Below are positions 40,873-49,326 of a DNA stretch of 64,000 nt, piece after piece. Position 1 is the first letter of the stretch. Every line of letters starts with the position of its first letter. Source of the DNA: a virus; IMG/VR virus record IMGVR_UViG_3300021962_000028, positions 94,623 to 158,622 of that record; one strand, written 5' to 3'. The position numbers and the translations under genes were made by a program. Under the pieces are notes generated by a model, which had not been told where the DNA came from, searched no databases, and saw only the letters and a program-made list of their open reading frames with translations.

Positions 40873-41472
40873 TTACGGTTTTTTAGAAGTCACCATATCT
40901 TCAATTGACAACGCAATACCTTTACCGTATTCATTCCTTCTTGAAGGTTTCTCTTTAATAAAATAATCGTAACCTGTAATTACTTCTCCGTCTTTAAGTG
41001 GATGCCCGTCACCTTTAGTGTCTAACATACCTTTGATAGGTAAATCCCCACTTACTCTTAATTTTCCTTTAGTTGGTATTCCTTCATCATTAACAAAAAA
41101 TATCCAATTACCTTTCGCTCTTTCCATTGAAGGTGTGATTAATCTAGCCACATTATTTCCATTAAGACCTTCATCATTATTTTTAAAGTTTGCATTACTT
41201 TCATTATAACTTACACCTAGTTCATCCAAAGTAGGTAATTGTTTACCAGTATCGACAACTCTTCCTATTGAACCATCTTTTTTGTATTCTTTCATCCAAA
41301 CATCAAAACTATCTCCGTTAGAAATAAAATATAACTCTTCGGCAACTGTAGGTTCATTAACACCATCGTTCCTTCTGAAAATATAATCAAACGTTGGTAG
41401 GGCGTTTTCTGAAATAACCTTTCTAACAATCCTAACTAAGTCAGATTCTGTTAACTTTATAACTTTTTTCAT
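40873..41472 (-). CDS. Type A-tagged hypothetical protein
   Basis: 199 residues from the internal ATG at 41472: MKKVIKLTESDLVRIVRKVI followed by SE is almost identical to the tag at 33.4 kb while the rest of the protein is unrelated. The body is a mixed alpha/beta region (YIFRRNDGVNEPTVAEELYF). TATTTAT lies upstream. Strong example of a shared tag on a different protein. Confidence 0.72.
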   Translation of the reverse strand: MKKVIKLTESDLVRIVRKVISENALPTFDYIFRRNDGVNEPTVAEELYFISNGDSFDVWMKEYKKDGSIGRVVDTGKQLPTLDELGVSYNESNANFKNNDEGLNGNNVARLITPSMERAKGNWIFFVNDEGIPTKGKLRVSGDLPIKGMLDTKGDGHPLKDGEVITGYDYFIKEKPSRRNEYGKGIALSIEDMVTSKKP

Positions 41473-41522
41473 TAAATTTTGTTTTATAGTAATAAATATT
41501 TTGGTTTTTAGAAAAAAAGTAG

Positions 41523-41530
41523 TATCTTCG
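41523..41530 (+). promoter_or_regulatory. -7 element TATCTTCG
   Basis: One mismatch to TAnnTTTG, upstream of the secreted protein gene. Confidence 0.5.
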
Positions 41531-41555
41531 TATTGTATAATTAAATAAGTCCTAT

Positions 41556-41954
41556 ATGAAAAAAGTAATCTCATTAATCGCCTTCCTTTTTGTAGTACAA
41601 TTTGGATTCTCTCAAGTTTTCTACAACCAAACTTCTAAAAATTTACGTTACGCAGGTGGTATGAGACCTGAGGTAATGGAATTACTCACTCCTGATGAAA
41701 AAACTATGTTGAATGACTGCATTGTTGAGTGTGGTGTTAACCCTGATTCTGTTGTATGGGTTACTAAAGAAGTGTACGATAAGTTGGATAACCCTGATTA
41801 TTACAATACTAAAGTTGTTTATAAAACAACTTCTAATCGATTAGGTGGTGTAAATGAGTATATTGGCCAAAATACCTTGGAAAAACCTCAATTTATGGTC
41901 TTTATAGACCGATATAATGGTGAATTTGAGGTAATCCTACAAATGTATCATTAA
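41556..41954 (+). CDS. Secreted hypothetical protein
   Basis: 132 residues. Signal peptide MKKVISLIAFLFVVQFGFSQ. The mature part has two cysteines (NDCIVECG) and a strand-rich end (PQFMVFIDRYNGEFEVILQM). It may be a periplasmic or outer-membrane protein. Untagged, host-type promoter, terminator after it. Confidence 0.65.
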   Translation: MKKVISLIAFLFVVQFGFSQVFYNQTSKNLRYAGGMRPEVMELLTPDEKTMLNDCIVECGVNPDSVVWVTKEVYDKLDNPDYYNTKVVYKTTSNRLGGVNEYIGQNTLEKPQFMVFIDRYNGEFEVILQMYH

Positions 41955-41960
41955 AACAAA

Positions 41961-41983
41961 AAACCCTCATTACTGAGGGTTTT
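41961..41983. terminator. Bidirectional terminator
   Basis: AAACCCTCA-TTAC-TGAGGGTTT with T run. Confidence 0.85.
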
Positions 41984-41987
41984 TTTA

Positions 41988-42377
41988 TTATTTTTCTTTT
42001 CCTGTTGAACAATCAACTTCCCAATTGGCTTGTTTCTGTCCATTATACTCTAAAATAGACCAACATCTACCTGTCATTGGGATATCAGCCCCTAAACAAG
42101 TACCAATACTATCACTTTCTCCATTATTAAATACATCTTTACCAACTCTAGGTTCTTTAATAAAGGTAATTACAGGTTTACCGTCTTCAGATACAATATC
42201 GGTTAAAGTGTAACTTTCAGGGTCGATAAGAGCTTCCCCACCTTCACATCTTTGGTAATAAATGTCACCTAAAGAGTCCTCAACAGTTTTTTGTTGTGGT
42301 TGTTCTGAAATTACTACACCTCTTTTGTAACCAAGAAGGTATTTCATCTCGTGTATTTCGTTAATGACTGACCTCAT
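41988..42377 (-). CDS. Type C-tagged hypothetical protein
   Basis: 129 residues from the ATG at 42377, which follows the upstream stop (TAATATG). MRSVINEIHEMKYLLGYKRG and then VVISEQ form a type C tag that ends in ISEQ. The body has three Cys and a compact beta-rich look (VITFIKEPRVGKDVF, CLGADIPMTGRCWSIL). Unknown. Confidence 0.68.
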   Translation of the reverse strand: MRSVINEIHEMKYLLGYKRGVVISEQPQQKTVEDSLGDIYYQRCEGGEALIDPESYTLTDIVSEDGKPVITFIKEPRVGKDVFNNGESDSIGTCLGADIPMTGRCWSILEYNGQKQANWEVDCSTGKEK

Positions 42378-42378
42378 A

Positions 42379-42657
42379 TTATGATAATTTATAAAGTTCT
42401 TTATCTCCAACTCTACAAAGTTTAGGACATCCATTTTCCATAACCATCATAACAACTCTACCATCAGTATTAAATATTTTACCACCAATAGTTTTCGCTA
42501 ATTCAAATTCTGAACAGTTTGGTTGTGATGTTTGTTTTACGCATTTTTCAGAATCAGTACCTGTAGGTGCCGCAGGTGCCGCAGGTTGTTCTAATATTAC
42601 ACTTTTGATTAACTGAGTTAATTCTCTCTCGTTAAGTCTTACTATTCTTTTTGCCAT
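42379..42657 (-). CDS. Type A-tagged small protein
   Basis: 92 residues. MAKRIVRLNERELTQLIKSV and then ILEQPAAPAAP: the tag ends VILE and is followed by a Pro/Ala linker, as if made for cleavage. Four cysteines are in the remainder. TATTTAT upstream. Forms an operon with the downstream type C-tagged gene. Confidence 0.68.
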   Translation of the reverse strand: MAKRIVRLNERELTQLIKSVILEQPAAPAAPTGTDSEKCVKQTSQPNCSEFELAKTIGGKIFNTDGRVVMMVMENGCPKLCRVGDKELYKLS

Positions 42658-42694
42658 AATTTTATAATTTTTTATTATAAATATCTATAGAAAC

Positions 42695-42726
42695 AAAAAA
42701 CCCCACTTAATTGTGGGGATTTTTTT
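42695..42726 (-). terminator. Hairpin terminator
   Basis: CCCCAC-TTAATT-GTGGGG flanked by A and T runs. Confidence 0.85.
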
Positions 42727-42910
42727 ATTCAAATAAATTTCTAATTTTTGCCATTATCTCAACTTGTCGGTTCTCTAAAGTCCTAACTTTTTGAATCTGT
42801 TCCTGATTTAATTCAAAATTCTCTGATTTAATATCTGAGATTTGATTTGAAAGTCGTCTATGTTCGTTTAGAAGGTTTCCGTAGTCTTGGGCTTTTTGTT
42901 CTTGGTTCAT
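42725..42910 (-). CDS. Small coiled-coil protein
   Basis: 61 residues, Gln/Glu/Asn-rich helix (LLNEHRRLSNQISDIKSENF) with heptad spacing. Likely a short oligomerisation helix; role unknown. Confidence 0.55.
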   Translation of the reverse strand: MNQEQKAQDYGNLLNEHRRLSNQISDIKSENFELNQEQIQKVRTLENRQVEIMAKIRNLFE

Positions 42911-42956
42911 AATTTCTTTTTTTATAATAATAATTCTTTTAGTGATTTAATAAATA

Positions 42957-43337
42957 CTAATCCTGTTCTTTTGTAACTGATTTAATGGGTATTTTTACAG
43001 GATAAACACTATTAAACCATTCTTTTAATAACGGCTCAAAATAATCACCAAACATTATGATAATGTTTCTAAAGTCCCATTCGGAGTATCTTAATATCGG
43101 AAGTTCAAGGTCTTCACCAGCGTCCCCTCTGTCGTATTGTACTTGTAATATCCAAGAGTCATCTTCCCATCCATCTTCAATATCCTCATAATAATTAAAG
43201 ACATCTAAATCAACATACCTATTTTTTTCGTGAACCCAAAAATCATAACTTCTTTCACCCTCATCTAAATTAGAATAATTCCCCATTACCGTAGTAAAGA
43301 CTTTAAGTAATTGTTCGTTTGTAACTTTATAATCCAT
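42957..43337 (-). CDS. Tag-paralogue small acidic protein
   Basis: 126 residues. MDYKVTNEQLLKVFTTVMGN resembles type B (VTNEQL). It ends with FEPLLKEWFNSVYPVKIPIK, the closing helix plus strand shared with the array at 53-59 kb. Two bases downstream of the next tagged gene. Function unknown. Confidence 0.62.
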   Translation of the reverse strand: MDYKVTNEQLLKVFTTVMGNYSNLDEGERSYDFWVHEKNRYVDLDVFNYYEDIEDGWEDDSWILQVQYDRGDAGEDLELPILRYSEWDFRNIIIMFGDYFEPLLKEWFNSVYPVKIPIKSVTKEQD

Positions 43338-43338
43338 A

Positions 43339-44184
43339 TTAATTGTCTACTCTAACGATTTCAGGACTGTATCCTAAATCTCTCACTAATTCACGTGCTT
43401 TATCGGTAACCTCACGTTGTGTGGAATATCCACAACTACTTTGGAATACTAATTTAAGTTTAATATTAAAATTGTTACGTTCGTACCTGATTGAGTGTAT
43501 CCGAGAACCTCCTGGTATTTGTTTAATCTCCTTTTTAATCACTTTATTAAGAACTTTTTTAATCCATTCTTCCTCACCTATCATATTTGGACTACTACTA
43601 AATCTAAAATCTAATAATCCGTGAGATGGATTACCGTAAGACACTCCTAAAAAGTGTTCAAAATTATCTCTTAACGTACTACTAATTTTATTAATTGCTC
43701 GATACTCTTCAGTAGTTATATTTGAGTTAACAAATTTATTAAAATCGACATCAACACTACCGTACACCATATAAGGTCTTTCTTCCTCAAATTTAATAGT
43801 AACAAAATCAGGCAAATCTAAATTTTTAACTAAAATTTGTATCCCTTTCTTATATTTTTCAGTAAATTTATCTTTTTTAGCTAAAGATGGTAGTTTATGT
43901 AGACCTTTTTCAACCATTTCTTTACCCGCTGAAGCCATTTTAGCTGCAGGTCCACCGTATGACCTCGCATAAAGGTCAAATTCTTTACAAAATTCTTCAA
44001 AATAAGTCCTAACAATTAGTGACATAGGGTATCCACCGATGTCATCACCGTGTTTTTCTTTAACCCAAGGTCTAAACTTATGAATAAAAACCTCAATAAA
44101 GTCCTCATCGGAGTAATCGTTGAGGTGAATTTCGGTTATAACCTGTTTAACCACACTGTTTATGTCAAAATTGTTGTAATTCAT
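43339..44184 (-). CDS. Type A-tagged hypothetical protein
   Basis: 281 residues. MNYNNFDINSVVKQVITEIH carries the tag ending VITE. The body is helical then strand-rich (MVYGSVDVDFNKFVNSN). Residues near the end (SIRYERNNFNIKLKLVFQSS) look like a beta domain. TATTTAT is four bases before ATG. Unknown. Confidence 0.66.
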   Translation of the reverse strand: MNYNNFDINSVVKQVITEIHLNDYSDEDFIEVFIHKFRPWVKEKHGDDIGGYPMSLIVRTYFEEFCKEFDLYARSYGGPAAKMASAGKEMVEKGLHKLPSLAKKDKFTEKYKKGIQILVKNLDLPDFVTIKFEEERPYMVYGSVDVDFNKFVNSNITTEEYRAINKISSTLRDNFEHFLGVSYGNPSHGLLDFRFSSSPNMIGEEEWIKKVLNKVIKKEIKQIPGGSRIHSIRYERNNFNIKLKLVFQSSCGYSTQREVTDKARELVRDLGYSPEIVRVDN

Positions 44185-44210
44185 ACTGATAAATACTCAA
44201 TAATTTTTAA

Positions 44211-44585
44211 TTATGCGTAATTTACAGTTCGGTTATTATGATAATTGTCCTTAATATACTGTTTACGATATAAATCAATAAAGTGTCCATCCTCTTTTAC
44301 AAAAAAAATAGAATCTATTTTATCAAATAGAGTAGGTGCGAATGATAATAACATTTCCCCTATGGTTACATAGTCAAAAATATCCCCATTTGTAAGTTTA
44401 AACGTTGGATTAAAGGTTTGAGGGTCATAAACCATATATGGATTGATATTCAAAGCCTCAACACTATAAGTCCAAGTATGAGGTAAATCCATATCAGTAT
44501 GATTCTTCCATTGTGGATGCAAATGAAATTCCAACCCAGGGTATAGGGTTTTTAAAAAGAATTCTATTTGTTGAATTGTGGTCAT
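44211..44585 (-). CDS. Small hypothetical protein
   Basis: 124 residues from the ATG at 44585, preferred over an upstream GTG. TTIQQIEFFLKTLYPGLEF resembles other small proteins here, and the strand-rich remainder is unknown. Host-type promoter TATCTTTG five bases before ATG. Confidence 0.58.
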   Translation of the reverse strand: MTTIQQIEFFLKTLYPGLEFHLHPQWKNHTDMDLPHTWTYSVEALNINPYMVYDPQTFNPTFKLTNGDIFDYVTIGEMLLSFAPTLFDKIDSIFFVKEDGHFIDLYRKQYIKDNYHNNRTVNYA

Positions 44586-44590
44586 ATCCA

Positions 44591-44598
44591 CAAAGATA
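44591..44598 (-). promoter_or_regulatory. -7 element TATCTTTG
   Basis: Five bases before the ATG at 44585. Confidence 0.65.
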
Positions 44599-44622
44599 CA
44601 AATAAATTAAAGACAAAACAAA

Positions 44623-45006
44623 TTATTTTGTGATGTAGGGAACAATCCCTTTACAATGTTCTTCAGTATTAATAAGAAATTTATCACTAAAAATCATCTT
44701 GTGATGTTCAAATATATTTGTGTTGGGAATTACCGATGTTATGATTAAAAACAACATATTAGAAAAATCAATCCCAATATTTTGATTATGTTCATTATTT
44801 TCAGGATTTAATGAAAAATCAATACAAATAACAAAATCTAAAGTGGGTACTAAATATGTTTGTCTATTAGGGTTAAATAATGAATTGAAAGATTCGGGTG
44901 TTACTCCTACATATTTGGCGTCAGGATACTTAGATAACAGGGTTTTTGAGAGAAGTCTCATAACCATTTCGTAATTGTCCTTAATTTCTTTTGAGTACCA
45001 TTTCAT
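44623..45006 (-). CDS. Small hypothetical protein
   Basis: 127 residues, helical N-terminus (DNYEMVMRLLSKTLLSKYPD) and beta-rich middle (YLVPTLDFVICIDFSLN). It starts two bases past the stop of the tagged gene upstream, so they are co-transcribed. Unknown. Confidence 0.6.
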   Translation of the reverse strand: MKWYSKEIKDNYEMVMRLLSKTLLSKYPDAKYVGVTPESFNSLFNPNRQTYLVPTLDFVICIDFSLNPENNEHNQNIGIDFSNMLFLIITSVIPNTNIFEHHKMIFSDKFLINTEEHCKGIVPYITK

Positions 45007-45007
45007 A

Positions 45008-45475
45008 TTAACAAATCGGCATTTGTTTTATCTTCACCTTACCAAATATATCTGAAATAATGACATTTAACAACCCTCCATTCGGTTTTGTTCTAATATA
45101 TTCATATAATTTATCCACCATTTCTTTTGGAACGGTAACATTTGGACCAATCATCTTCAATAACAGTCCCATACCACCTGTTTTTTGTTGTTCCCAATTA
45201 TCGTGAACATATTTGATTGCTTCTCCCTCAGGCATTTTACTATCGGCACTAATCTTCACCAATAAATCATCAATTTGACCATAAATCGGTTTTAAATATC
45301 CGTCCACGTTACCACAAATTTTATTAACAGGGGTATTTTCCAATATGTCCCCCATAGAATTAACCATATTACTGATAATATCTTTATAATTGAACAAATT
45401 AAACCCTGTTTTCTCTTGTTCGTGTAGTCTCAAAATTGATTTCTTTTCCTCCTCGGTGATTATAAATTTTCCCAT
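45008..45475 (-). CDS. Type B-tagged hypothetical protein
   Basis: 155 residues. MGKFIITEEEKKSILRLHEQ is the clearest GKFIITEE form; another copy is at 50.2 kb. The body is helical (YLKPIYGQIDDLLVKISADS) with a C-terminal GKVKIKQMPIC. TATTTAT upstream. Unknown. Confidence 0.66.
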   Translation of the reverse strand: MGKFIITEEEKKSILRLHEQEKTGFNLFNYKDIISNMVNSMGDILENTPVNKICGNVDGYLKPIYGQIDDLLVKISADSKMPEGEAIKYVHDNWEQQKTGGMGLLLKMIGPNVTVPKEMVDKLYEYIRTKPNGGLLNVIISDIFGKVKIKQMPIC

Positions 45476-45510
45476 AATAAATTATATTACCATAAATAGT
45501 TAAATAAACA

Positions 45511-45539
45511 AAAAACCCCACTCATAAGAATGGGGTTTA
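45511..45539 (-). terminator. Hairpin terminator
   Basis: AAACCCCA...TGGGGTTT, T run on the minus strand. Confidence 0.8.
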
Positions 45540-45560
45540 ATTTTTTTTTCGTTAATTAGA

Positions 45561-45812
45561 TTACGCTTTAACTGTGCTTTCGATAACGTCATATCTATCA
45601 ACACCTTCCATATACAAACCACCGTTTGTATTATCTGCAATGTATTGTTCAACTTGTTCGAAAGTCATACCAGCAAACTGTGGAAAGTTTGCAGTAACGA
45701 AATCGAATTTAGTTCTCAATGTATGAGTACTTTCTGTAGTATCACCATCTTCAATACGAGTTATTTGCCAAGTCGTAGCTGCCGCCAATGTAGTAATTAA
45801 ATTTTCTTCCAT
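45561..45812 (-). CDS. Small hypothetical protein
   Basis: 83 residues. NFPQFAGMTFEQVEQYIADN resembles NYPELEGMTEDEMKEYIRSN in the protein at 47.2 kb, so both carry one small module. TATTTAT lies upstream. Unknown function. Confidence 0.58.
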   Translation of the reverse strand: MEENLITTLAAATTWQITRIEDGDTTESTHTLRTKFDFVTANFPQFAGMTFEQVEQYIADNTNGGLYMEGVDRYDVIESTVKA

Positions 45813-45865
45813 AATAATGTTTTTTGTTTATCATAAATATTCAGATATCGTGGAAATCCACCACG

Positions 45866-46975
45866 TTATCTTAAATTTGTTAATGGTGGGTTCTTAAAGA
45901 TTGCGAAGTGATTATTTTCCACTCTATAGTTTTTATTATCAAATATCAATAATCCTTTAGGACCCGCAAAGATGAGGTATTGTACTGGTTTACTCTTATA
46001 GTTTTTCATTTGATAGGAGTTCACAACATACTCTTTGGTATTCTCATCAACCTTATACCAACTAAGTGGTTTAACCTGAGCATAACTCTCACCACTTTCA
46101 GTAGTAATTTCAAGGTCCTTACCGTCATATCTATCTTGTTTTGAACCCGAACAGAATTGTTTAATGTTCTTTGGGTCAATATTATACGGAGACTCAGTTA
46201 ATTTCTTAATTGCCAAGTTTTCAGTTTTGGTTCCCGAGTCATATGATTTAAGATTAATCTCAACAAGTTCTTCCATATACTTACCTCCCTTGAACAATCC
46301 TTCCGCATTATCATAAATCCATTGTTGGAAACTTTTAATACTAACTCCATCAGGGGTTTCCATATTATTAAACACTCCACGCATATACCATTCAATAAGT
46401 TTTTTGATAACCATTGGATTGGTGTCAAAATAATTAAGGATTGACCAAGCTTGACCTGGTATGTTTGTGTTTGGAATATCAATTAATCCGTCTTCACTAT
46501 TACAAATACCTTCACTATCGGTAAACCTATTTTTTCCAATATTACTTGGATATAATTTGTACAACGTGTCCAACATAAACTTAGGAAATCCTGAACTTGA
46601 TTTTTTCAAGAAATTCTCATCCAATTTAATATCGTGAGTTTCTAAAGTTTTCTTAATCTTGTCATACTCATCACTCAAAATATAAGGGGCTCCCGTAGAT
46701 TTTGTAAAATTAATTTTATCTACAGTGAAGTCAAACGCCTCCTTAGTTAAAACATTACTAAGTTTAACGGTAGAATTCGAATTGGCGTCTTTCATCTCCT
46801 TAATCTTCTCCGCATCTTCCTTAGACATTCCGTTTATATAAACAAATGATTTTTGATTTTTCGTATCAGGATTAAAGTTAGTAAAACGTACGACAATCTC
46901 ATTCGGAAATTCAATCTCCGTCTGTTGTTCAATAATTAAATTTTTATACTGACTCTCAGTTATTACTATCTTCAT
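45866..46975 (-). CDS. Type B-tagged, possible nuclease-fold protein
   Basis: 369 residues from the ATG at 46975, which follows TATTTAT and begins MKIVITESQYKNLIIEQ, a type B tag. A large helical middle is followed by a C-terminal strand region YDGKDLEITTESGESYAQVK (near residues 280-300). This D...LE(I)...QxK layout resembles the PD-(D/E)xK nuclease core, but I cannot confirm it. A tagged nuclease injected with phage DNA would be consistent with attack on host or rival DNA. Confidence 0.62.
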   Translation of the reverse strand: MKIVITESQYKNLIIEQQTEIEFPNEIVVRFTNFNPDTKNQKSFVYINGMSKEDAEKIKEMKDANSNSTVKLSNVLTKEAFDFTVDKINFTKSTGAPYILSDEYDKIKKTLETHDIKLDENFLKKSSSGFPKFMLDTLYKLYPSNIGKNRFTDSEGICNSEDGLIDIPNTNIPGQAWSILNYFDTNPMVIKKLIEWYMRGVFNNMETPDGVSIKSFQQWIYDNAEGLFKGGKYMEELVEINLKSYDSGTKTENLAIKKLTESPYNIDPKNIKQFCSGSKQDRYDGKDLEITTESGESYAQVKPLSWYKVDENTKEYVVNSYQMKNYKSKPVQYLIFAGPKGLLIFDNKNYRVENNHFAIFKNPPLTNLR

Positions 46976-47238
46976 ACAATTTTTATTTATAAATACTTCG
47001 ACCTCCTTGTTTAGGATGACCAATTAATAGTTTACAGTAGACAGTTTACTGTAAACAGTCAATAGTCCAATAAATACCCGAAGGGGTTCGGACGGTCGGA
47101 AACGTCGGGGGGTAGGGGGGGACCGAGAAAATTCCGACGAAGTCGGTGAACGGTTACTGGCATACAATCAAAAGTATGAAATTATTCTACCAAACATAAA
47201 AAACCCCCACAATAAGTGAGGGTTATGTGATGAGGTTC
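46976..47238 (-). other. GC-enriched gap with inverted repeats and a terminator
   Basis: Near 47029-47055 GTTTACAGT...ACTGTAAAC forms a 9-bp inverted repeat. Near 47083-47150 there are G-rich tracts and CCGAC-GAA-GTCGG. A terminator-like hairpin with T run lies at 47200-47223. No ORF with protein-like composition is visible. Confidence 0.45.
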
Positions 47239-47499
47239 TTATTCCCCGTCGAAGATGATACCCATTTCCTCACCGTAGATTTTATCTCTACGAATGTCCA
47301 TCTGATTTAACTCCTCTTCCAAGTTATCATAATACTCCTCGTTAGTAGGTTTCATTTCATAGGCGTTAGAACGGATGTATTCTTTCATCTCATCTTCGGT
47401 CATACCCTCCAATTCAGGGTAATTGTCTGTATCAACCTCAAGTGGCTCTCGGCAGATAAACGTACAGTAGGACTCAGTCCCGTAAACATTAATTTTCAT
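47239..47499 (-). CDS. Small acidic hypothetical protein
   Basis: 86 residues. Has NYPELEGMTEDEMKEYIRSN, shared with the protein at 45.6 kb. Begins with strands MKINVYGTESYCTFICREPL. Unknown. Confidence 0.58.
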   Translation of the reverse strand: MKINVYGTESYCTFICREPLEVDTDNYPELEGMTEDEMKEYIRSNAYEMKPTNEEYYDNLEEELNQMDIRRDKIYGEEMGIIFDGE

Positions 47500-47530
47500 A
47501 TATAGTTGTTTTTGTTAATTATACAAATTA

Positions 47531-48166
47531 TTAATCACACTGACAAGTACCGTCCCCACCATTATCGGGGTGACACTTACAAAGATTAGGGTTATATTCA
47601 ATAACAGGTTCCTCCTTAAAGATAAAAACGTTAGAAGATTTTCCAACACTATCCAAATAGTCATAGACTTCCAACTCCTGACCCTTATACTGAATCCCAT
47701 CAATAATCTCCCAAAAACCTTCGGGGGTGTCAATAACATTCTGAGTATAAGTGAAGTCGACAATCTCGGGAACAACATCAGATTCAAAATCATAAGAGAA
47801 GATTCCACCCTTGTTCTCATCAACAGTAAAGAACACATCCTCAGTCTTAGTAGGGAAGACATCATACGATGTCAACTCAACATCGGAGGGGATTACCTCA
47901 TCGATATCAAATTTCAAAACAACATCACCATTTGCATCAATCAATTCAAAGTGAACGGTACCGTTATTAAACGGTCGGTTAATGTGAACCAAATCACCAT
48001 CCCAAATATCAAACTCCATCTCGTCATCGATGTCGAATCGAATCTCCCATAGTTCTTCGACCCCACGGTCCTCCTTTAGTTTTTCAATCTGTTCAGTTTC
48101 ATTTTTAGAGAGGGATTTCCCAATGAACTCCCCACTCCATCCGTAAGTATTTAATGTGTATTTCAT
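47531..48166 (-). CDS. Acidic hypothetical protein with Cys tail
   Basis: 211 residues, very acidic; ends LCKCHPDNGGDGTCQCD with four Cys, a likely metal knuckle. MKYTLNTYGWSGEFIGKSLS looks like a beta-hairpin start. No tag. Codon use here is richer in C than in the genes around 53-60 kb. Confidence 0.6.
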   Translation of the reverse strand: MKYTLNTYGWSGEFIGKSLSKNETEQIEKLKEDRGVEELWEIRFDIDDEMEFDIWDGDLVHINRPFNNGTVHFELIDANGDVVLKFDIDEVIPSDVELTSYDVFPTKTEDVFFTVDENKGGIFSYDFESDVVPEIVDFTYTQNVIDTPEGFWEIIDGIQYKGQELEVYDYLDSVGKSSNVFIFKEEPVIEYNPNLCKCHPDNGGDGTCQCD

Positions 48167-48169
48167 AAG

Positions 48170-48421
48170 TTATTTGTTTTGATGAATTGGGTTTTTACAA
48201 TTACCCTTATGTGAACCCCATTGTTGTTTACCAGCTCCAACGACAATGTACTCACAACCTTCCAAACTATAGACTCTATAATTTTGGTCGTAGTATTCTG
48301 AGGTGTTATCCAACTCCATTCGATGAGGGTTGGGGGCATATGGTTTATCCTCACAGGACATAAACAATAGAGCGGCACCCAATACCATAAGTGCAATTCC
48401 AATAAACAATATTTTCTTCAT
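48170..48421 (-). CDS. Small predicted lipoprotein
   Basis: 83 residues. MKKILFIGIALMVLGAALLF followed by MSCEDKP: lipobox with lipid Cys at residue 23. A small mature part with Cys pairs. Could be a superinfection or lysis-related lipoprotein. Confidence 0.65.
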   Translation of the reverse strand: MKKILFIGIALMVLGAALLFMSCEDKPYAPNPHRMELDNTSEYYDQNYRVYSLEGCEYIVVGAGKQQWGSHKGNCKNPIHQNK

Positions 48422-48425
48422 ATAT

Positions 48426-48788
48426 TTAAAAATTAATTTTCCCTTTATATTCTCTTTTTATTTTATCCAAATATTCCTGCATCCCAATAAGACACTGTTT
48501 ATAATCAGTAACCTCTCCCAACTTGAAACGGATATTCTCTTCCTCTCTCTTGAATAAATCCATAATGGAATTATTAATATCAGATAGAATCTCCTGATAT
48601 ATACGTTCTTTATCTCTATGTTCTTTTACTTGGGATTCCAATTCAAACACCTCGCCCTCCAATCTCTGTATCTCACTCTCTTGGAAGAACTCATCCATTT
48701 CCACATTCTTATGGTTATCGATGAATTCCTTAAGTCCCCGTTTTTTCTCCTCACCAAAGATATCCTCTAACTTAATCTCTTTTCCCAT
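48426..48788 (-). CDS. Coiled-coil protein
   Basis: 120 residues from the ATG at 48788; a TTG six bases upstream is less likely because the TAAATTTG promoter ends there. Heptads such as SEIQRLEGEVFELESQVKEH suggest a parallel coiled coil. Unknown role. Confidence 0.6.
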   Translation of the reverse strand: MGKEIKLEDIFGEEKKRGLKEFIDNHKNVEMDEFFQESEIQRLEGEVFELESQVKEHRDKERIYQEILSDINNSIMDLFKREEENIRFKLGEVTDYKQCLIGMQEYLDKIKREYKGKINF

Positions 48789-48936
48789 TTCCAAATTTAT
48801 AAAAGTTTAAAAACATCATCATCCCCAAACACAAATTGGTCATAGGGTGTAACAATCTATCGTTATATTCATAACACAATACATTCCCCAAGATAACTAA
48901 CAAGATACCCAAAATCAAAAACACTTTCTTTATCAT
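48772..48936 (-). CDS. 54-residue single-TM protein
   Basis: MIKKVFLILGILLVILGNVL, then CYEYNDRLLHPMTNL and a second hydrophobic stretch. It has a TACCTTTG promoter and overlaps the start of the coiled-coil gene by 17 bases. Small membrane peptide of unknown role. Confidence 0.6.
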   Translation of the reverse strand: MIKKVFLILGILLVILGNVLCYEYNDRLLHPMTNLCLGMMMFLNFYKFGNGKRD

Positions 48937-48949
48937 CACTACTTTTTTA

Positions 48950-48957
48950 CAAAGGTA
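48950..48957 (-). promoter_or_regulatory. -7 element TACCTTTG
   Basis: Upstream of the 54-residue ORF. Confidence 0.65.
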
Positions 48958-49042
48958 GTAAATTATATAAAATTTTCCAAAAATTTTTTTTCAGTATTTG
49001 AGGTCAAAATAAAAAGGGGGGTCGTGTTTATAGAAAATAAAA

Positions 49043-49068
49043 AATCCCCACCTATAAAGATGGGGATT
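49043..49068 (-). terminator. Hairpin terminator
   Basis: AATCCCCA...TGGGGATT with a T run on the minus strand. Confidence 0.82.
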
Positions 49069-49084
49069 AGTTAACACTCTTCGT

Positions 49085-49171
49085 TCATTTACCCTTAACA
49101 ATATCGTACCCGACTACTAAGGTTATAAGGAATACAATTACAATAAAAAAATAAAAACCATTCTCTTCCAT
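49085..49171 (-). CDS. 28-residue single-TM peptide
   Basis: MEENGFYFFIVIVFLITLVV then GYDIVKGK. Directly downstream of the next ORF with five bases between, followed by a terminator. Unknown. Confidence 0.45.
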   Translation of the reverse strand: MEENGFYFFIVIVFLITLVVGYDIVKGK

Positions 49172-49176
49172 TGTAA

Positions 49177-49269
49177 TTACTTTTTCTTTTCGTCACTTTT
49201 CCCTAAGACGTATCCCACGGAAAAAACTCCAATCACACTTACAGTTATATAAAATATTTGTTCTCCCAT
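49177..49269 (-). CDS. 30-residue single-TM peptide
   Basis: MGEQIFYITVSVIGVFSVGY then VLGKSDEKKK. First of two tandem tiny membrane peptides before a terminator. Unknown. Confidence 0.45.
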   Translation of the reverse strand: MGEQIFYITVSVIGVFSVGYVLGKSDEKKK

Positions 49270-49296
49270 TATAATATATACTTACACAAAACAAAA

Positions 49297-49320
49297 AACC
49301 CCTCCGTTGAAGAAGGGGTT
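49297..49320 (-). terminator. Hairpin terminator
   Basis: AACCCCT...AGGGGTT type hairpin with T run on the minus strand, downstream of the 24-residue peptide. Confidence 0.78.
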
Positions 49321-49326
49321 AATGTC

